Part shown: piece by piece, positions 13,062 to 16,255 of the stretch
Layout of the letters: each line of letters begins with the position of its first letter
How positions within the stretch are numbered: position 1 is the first letter of the stretch
Origin: Elusimicrobiota bacterium
GTDB taxonomy: Bacteria; Elusimicrobiota; Elusimicrobia; UBA1565; UBA9628
DNA length: 16,255 bases
Direction of reading: 5' to 3'
Assembly (NCBI GenBank): GCA_028871595.1
Contig: JAGWMT010000046.1
Span: 1 to 16,255, forward strand
Notes under the pieces: model-generated
What the model was told of the DNA's origin: nothing
Database searches by the model: none
The model's input: only the letters and a program-made list of their open reading frames with translations
Made by a program: the position numbers and the translations under genes

Positions 13062-14792
13062 ATGTCCCACGACGCCCCCGGCCACGGTCACCACGAACTT
13101 TCCTTCTGGGAGAAGTACGTCTTCTCCGTCGATCACAAGGTCATCGGTCTCCAGTACCTGATCACCTCCTTTATTTTCCTGCTGGTCGGCTTCGGCCTGA
13201 TGATGCTGATGCGCTGGCAGCTGGCCTTCCCCGGCCAGCCCATCCCGTTCTTCGGCCACCTGTTCCCCGCCGACCTGGCCCCGAACGGCGTGATGAGCGG
13301 CGAGTTCTACAACTCCCTGGGCGCCATGCACGGCACCATCATGGTGTTCCTGGGCGTCGTGCCCCTGGCGGTCGGCGCGTACGGCAACTACGTGCTGCCC
13401 CTGCAGATCGGCGCTCCCGACATGGCTTTTCCGCGCATGAACATGATGTCGTACTGGACCTACCTGCCGGGCGGCATCCTGATGCTCTCCTCGTTCCTGA
13501 TGCCCGGCGGCGCGGCCCAGTCCGGCTGGACGTCCTACCCGCCCCTGTCCATCATCAACCCCGGGCAGACCGTCTGGCTCTTGTCCATGGTGATCCTGAT
13601 CACGTCGTCCTTGCTGGGCGCGATCAACTTCCTGGTCACCACCATCAACATGCGCGCGCCGGGCATGACCCTGTGGCGCATGCCCATCTTCTGCTGGGCG
13701 CAGTTCGTCACCTCGGTCCTGCTCCTGCTGGCCTTCCCGCCTCTCGAGGCCGCGTCGGTCCTGCAGTTGATGGACCGCGTGTTCCACACCAGCTTCTACC
13801 TTCCCGCGGGCCTGATCATCCTGGGCAAGACCATGCACAACTCCGGGGGCGGCCAGCCGCTGCTGTGGCAGCACCTGTTCTGGTTCCTGGCCCATCCCGA
13901 GGTCTACGTGCTGGTGCTGCCGCCCATGGGCATCGTCGCCGAGATCATCGCCTGCAACACGCGCAAGCCCCTGCACGGCTACAAGACGCTCGTCTACTCG
14001 ATGGCCTCCATCGGCGTGATGAGCTTCCTGGTCTGGGCCCACCACATGTTCCTGTCCGGCATGAGCCCGGTCCTGGGCAACTTCTTCCTGGTCACCACCA
14101 TGATCATCTCGGTGCCGTCGGTGGCCATCCTGACCTGCCTGATCTTCTCGCTGAAGGGCGGGTCCATCCGCTACAACGTGCCCATGCTGTTCGCGCTGGC
14201 CTTCCTGCCGCTGTTCGGCATCGGCGGCCTGACCGGCCTGCCGCTGGGCCTCACGGTCACGGACATCTACCTGCACGACACGTACTACGTGATCGGCCAC
14301 TTCCACTTCGTCGTGGTCACCGGCTCCATCATCGCGCTGATGGGCGGCACGTACTACTGGTTCCCGAAGTGGTACGGGCGCAAGATGAACGACACCTTGG
14401 GCCTGATCCACTTCTGGGGCTCGGTCACCAGCATGTTCGGCATCTTCTTCCCCATGCTGATCATGGGCCTGGCGGGCGCCTCCCGCCGCCTGTACAACCC
14501 GACCGCGCAGCTCCACAACGTGGTGGTCCAGCCCATGAACGTGGTCAGCACGATCTCGGCCTACTGCCTGGCCGTGTTCCAGCTGCCGTTCATCTACAAC
14601 TTCTTCCACAGCATGTGGGCCGGCGAGAAGACCGTGGAGAACCCCTGGCAGGCGACCACCTTGGAGTGGGCCTGCCCCTCCCCGCCGCCGCACGGCAACT
14701 TCGAGAAGACCCCGCGGGTTTACCGCGGACCCTACGAGTACTCGGTCCCCGGACGCAAGACCGACTTCTGGCCGCAGAACGAGCCCTCCTGA
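13062..14792 (+). CDS. coxA: Cytochrome c oxidase subunit I (576 aa), K-channel Lys replaced
   Basis: This is the catalytic subunit with about 12 transmembrane helices. Ligands are in canonical order: His90 (M-H-G-T-I-M) and His415 for low-spin haem; His413 for high-spin haem; His278, His327 and His328 for CuB; Tyr282 cross-link partner in H-P-E-V-Y; His405-Asp406 (H-D-T-Y-Y) near the Mg site. D-channel residues Asp120 (P-D-M-A-F-P-R), Asn109 and Glu280 remain, so it is an A1-like oxidase. The K-channel lysine (Lys362 in Rhodobacter sphaeroides) is Ile356, with identical spacing from the CuB histidines; the Ser299 equivalent is Ala293. The hydrophilic C-terminal tail ends within the coding end. 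Shine-Dalgarno GAGG precedes the ATG. It reduces O2 to water and pumps protons. Confidence 0.95.
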   Translation: MSHDAPGHGHHELSFWEKYVFSVDHKVIGLQYLITSFIFLLVGFGLMMLMRWQLAFPGQPIPFFGHLFPADLAPNGVMSGEFYNSLGAMHGTIMVFLGVVPLAVGAYGNYVLPLQIGAPDMAFPRMNMMSYWTYLPGGILMLSSFLMPGGAAQSGWTSYPPLSIINPGQTVWLLSMVILITSSLLGAINFLVTTINMRAPGMTLWRMPIFCWAQFVTSVLLLLAFPPLEAASVLQLMDRVFHTSFYLPAGLIILGKTMHNSGGGQPLLWQHLFWFLAHPEVYVLVLPPMGIVAEIIACNTRKPLHGYKTLVYSMASIGVMSFLVWAHHMFLSGMSPVLGNFFLVTTMIISVPSVAILTCLIFSLKGGSIRYNVPMLFALAFLPLFGIGGLTGLPLGLTVTDIYLHDTYYVIGHFHFVVVTGSIIALMGGTYYWFPKWYGRKMNDTLGLIHFWGSVTSMFGIFFPMLIMGLAGASRRLYNPTAQLHNVVVQPMNVVSTISAYCLAVFQLPFIYNFFHSMWAGEKTVENPWQATTLEWACPSPPPHGNFEKTPRVYRGPYEYSVPGRKTDFWPQNEPS

Positions 14793-14799
14793 GGCAATC

Positions 14800-15390
14800 A
14801 TGAACGCGATCACCATCGAGAATCCGGACACGCACAGCGGGATCAGCAACGCCAAGCTCGGCGTGTGGCTGTTCCTGGCGTCGGAGGTCATGCTCTTCGC
14901 CACGCTGTTCACCACCTACATCGTCCTGCGCATGGGCTCCGCGACGTGGCCCTGGGGCTGGGACGCGTTGAATGTCCCTCTGGCCACGCTGAACACCGCG
15001 ATTCTGATCTCGTCTTCCGTGACCATCGTGATGGCCTACGCCAAGGCCTACGACAAGAACGTCGTGGGCTTCCGCTGGTGGATGGCCGCCACCTTGGCCC
15101 TGTCGTTCGCCTTCCTGGTCGTCAAGGGGTTCGAGTACGGGCATGAATTCCACCTGGGCATCGGCCCGTCCACGAGCGTGTTCTACGCGATCTACTTCAC
15201 CATGACCGGCCTGCACGGAATCCATATCCTCGGCGGCATCATCGTGAACTCCGGCCTCCTGTACATGAGCTTCAAGAAAGAGCACTGGGAGAATCCCTTG
15301 TTCCTGGGACGCGTCGAGGGCGCCGGCCTGTACTGGCATTTCGTCGACATCGTCTGGATCTTCCTGTTCCCGGCCCTGTACCTGCTGTAA
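14800..15390 (+). CDS. coxC: Cytochrome c oxidase subunit III (196 aa)
   Basis: Five transmembrane helices fit the short, bacterial CtaE-type subunit III. Visible family motifs are K-L-G-V-W-L-F-L-A-S-E-V-M-L-F (about 19-33), F-T-M-T-G-L-H-G-I-H-I-L-G-G and the C-terminal Y-W-H-F-V-D-I-V-W-I-F-L-F-P. Subunit III binds lipids near the D-channel entrance and stabilises turnover of subunit I. It starts 7 nt after the coxA stop with TGAGG as Shine-Dalgarno, and coxD follows after 11 nt. Confidence 0.93.
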   Translation: MNAITIENPDTHSGISNAKLGVWLFLASEVMLFATLFTTYIVLRMGSATWPWGWDALNVPLATLNTAILISSSVTIVMAYAKAYDKNVVGFRWWMAATLALSFAFLVVKGFEYGHEFHLGIGPSTSVFYAIYFTMTGLHGIHILGGIIVNSGLLYMSFKKEHWENPLFLGRVEGAGLYWHFVDIVWIFLFPALYLL

Positions 15391-15401
15391 CGGAGACCAC
15401 C

Positions 15402-15788
15402 ATGTCCAAGAACAAGAACTCCCATTCCGCCGCCCACGACGACCACCGCCCGAACGTCAAGCTGTACATCGGCGTCTTCGCGGCCCTGCTGGCCCTCACC
15501 GGGCTGACGGTGTTCATCTCCACCTTCCACCTCCCCCGGCCCCAGGCCATCGCGCTGGGCCTCCTGGTCGCCGCCGTGAAGGGAACCCTGGTCGCCGCCA
15601 TCTTCATGCATCTGTGGGGCGAGAACAAGCTGATCTTCAAGGTCCTGCTGGTGACGATCGCCGCCGCGTTCATGATGATCATGCCGATGATCGATTTCCA
15701 CCTCCTGTCCTCGCGCATCAGCGAGCACGCGAACATCGCGGCGCAGCACCCCGACGAGGGCGCGAAGACCCCGGGGGATAAGAAATAA
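15402..15788 (+). CDS. coxD: Cytochrome c oxidase subunit IV-type protein (128 aa)
   Basis: A His-rich N-terminus is followed by three hydrophobic helices (about 20-42, 49-71 and 76-97). The segment V-K-G-T-L-V-A-A-I-F-M-H-L-W-G-E is the signature of the prokaryotic cytochrome c oxidase subunit IV family (CtaF/CyoD-like). The small subunit assists assembly or stability of the oxidase. Position after coxC with GGAG Shine-Dalgarno supports the call. The C-terminal 25 residues are hydrophilic. Confidence 0.87.
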   Translation: MSKNKNSHSAAHDDHRPNVKLYIGVFAALLALTGLTVFISTFHLPRPQAIALGLLVAAVKGTLVAAIFMHLWGENKLIFKVLLVTIAAAFMMIMPMIDFHLLSSRISEHANIAAQHPDEGAKTPGDKK

Positions 15789-15790
15789 CC

Positions 15791-15979
15791 GTGTCCCTCA
15801 AGATCTTCCACCGCGTCTTCATCGTCGCCGCGTTCCTCTGCCTGGCCTTCACCTTGCGCTGGGCGTCGGGCCGCAACGCCGCCTTGTTGGTCACGCCCTG
15901 GGCGATGTACGCGGCCGGGGCCGGCATGGCCCTGCTCGTCCCCTATTTCTTCTGGACCTTGAAGAAGCTGCACGGATGA
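15791..15979 (+). CDS. Small two-helix membrane protein in the cox operon (62 aa)
   Basis: The start is GTG at 15791, 2 nt after the coxD stop. The protein has two hydrophobic helices (about 6-24 and 34-57) and a short basic end (K-K-L-H-G). I recognise no family. The tight spacing upstream, the ATGA overlap downstream and the preserved reading frame support a real gene; it may be an oxidase accessory or assembly subunit, inferred only from position. Confidence 0.65.
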   Translation: MSLKIFHRVFIVAAFLCLAFTLRWASGRNAALLVTPWAMYAAGAGMALLVPYFFWTLKKLHG

Positions 15980-16191
15980 AGAACGCCCTCGCGTCCGCCG
16001 CCCTGCTCCTCGCTCCCCGCGCCGCCTCGGCGTGCGCGGTGTGCTTCGGCGGCGGGGACGGCACGAGCGGGTTCTCCCGGGGCATCTGGTGGTTCATCGT
16101 GCTCATCCTGGCCGTGACGATGTCGCTGATCGCGGCGCTCGGCTGGCTGCTGTGGTCCGTGGAACGCCGCCGCGCGAAGGCGGACGCATGA
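15976..16191 (+). CDS. Small membrane protein with CxxC after a signal sequence (71 aa)
   Basis: An N-terminal signal-like segment ends A-A-S-A, directly before C20-A-V-C23-F-G-G-G. A transmembrane helix (about 38-60) and a basic tail (E-R-R-R-A-K) follow. If cleaved after Ala19, the mature protein would begin with a periplasmic CxxC. A role in copper or haem handling for the oxidase is possible but inferred only from the cysteines and the neighbours. Both ends overlap neighbouring genes by ATGA (15976 and 16188), which argues strongly for translation. I do not know a named family. Confidence 0.7.
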   Translation: MKNALASAALLLAPRAASACAVCFGGGDGTSGFSRGIWWFIVLILAVTMSLIAALGWLLWSVERRRAKADA

Positions 16192-16255
16192 AGCATTGGA
16201 TTTCCCTGACCAAGCCGCGGATCGCCTTCATGATGGCCGTCACCTCCGGCCTGGG
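16188..16255 (+). CDS. ctaB: Haem O synthase (protohaem IX farnesyltransferase), N-terminal fragment
   Basis: Only 22 complete codons lie in the window: M-K-H-W-I-S-L-T-K-P-R-I-A-F-M-M-A-V-T-S-G-L. The L-T-K-P-R-I segment followed by a hydrophobic helix is the usual start of CtaB/CyoE, a UbiA-type membrane prenyltransferase that adds a farnesyl group to haem B to give haem O, the precursor of haem A. Location at the end of a cox operon supports this. It overlaps the preceding gene by ATGA and continues past the window. Confidence 0.85.
   Translation, partial: MKHWISLTKPRIAFMMAVTSGL

Noticed and set aside
13062..14792. CoxA as a nitric oxide reductase (eNOR-like) because of the altered proton channel.
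   Set aside because: The cross-link Tyr282, Glu280 of H-P-E-V-Y and the D-channel Asp120 are present, and all oxidase subunits and CuA ligands are encoded alongside.

Overview
The window is a high-GC stretch (roughly two thirds G+C or more) from a Gram-negative, aerobically respiring bacterium. The evidence is several lipoproteins with lipoboxes, an AsmA-family envelope protein, an LpoB-type lipoprotein, TatA and an aa3-type terminal oxidase operon. A free-living Elusimicrobiota or a similar little-studied diderm lineage would fit, but that is only an impression from protein style and base composition; nothing here fixes the taxonomy. Almost every base is coding. The longest gap between genes is about 125 bp, and I see no tRNA, rRNA, CRISPR array or transposase gene.

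Layout. (1) 1-44, minus strand: first codons of oligoribonuclease. (2) 169-3739, plus strand: four consecutive lipoprotein genes (LPP20-like, LpoB-like, COG3014-like, second LPP20-like) behind a clear sigma70 promoter, with an intrinsic terminator lying inside the start of the third gene. (3) 3742-3823: a perfect 30-bp inverted repeat between convergent stop codons. (4) 3832-6603, minus strand: a 923-aa AsmA-family protein. (5) 6665-9561, plus strand: a secreted trypsin-like protease and an NlpC/P60 hydrolase, overlapping by ATGA; this pair diverges from asmA at a compact promoter with a central palindrome. (6) 11369-9562, minus strand: tatA, a nucleotidyltransferase that appears to start at CTG, and an MFS (BT1-like) transporter. 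(7) 11426-12109, plus strand: a dihaem c-type cytochrome lipoprotein. (8) 12203-16255, plus strand: coxB-coxA-coxC-coxD, two small membrane proteins, and the start of haem O synthase, running off the end.

How they work together. Block 2 is outer-membrane/periplasmic and probably linked to the cell wall (LpoB homologues activate class A penicillin-binding proteins); block 5 adds a periplasmic protease and a peptidoglycan hydrolase. Blocks 7 and 8 form a respiratory module: a membrane-anchored cytochrome c, a four-subunit cytochrome c oxidase and the haem-modifying enzyme it needs.

Points most worth a second look: a repeated promoter architecture in which the -10 hexamer sits 5-6 nt before the ATG with no Shine-Dalgarno sequence (predicted leaderless mRNAs for four genes); a textbook terminator encoded within a lipoprotein signal sequence; a CoxA with an intact active site but Ile in place of the K-channel lysine; a CTG-started nucleotidyltransferase that an ATG/GTG search would truncate and strip of its catalytic motif; and the mobile-looking 30-bp palindrome.
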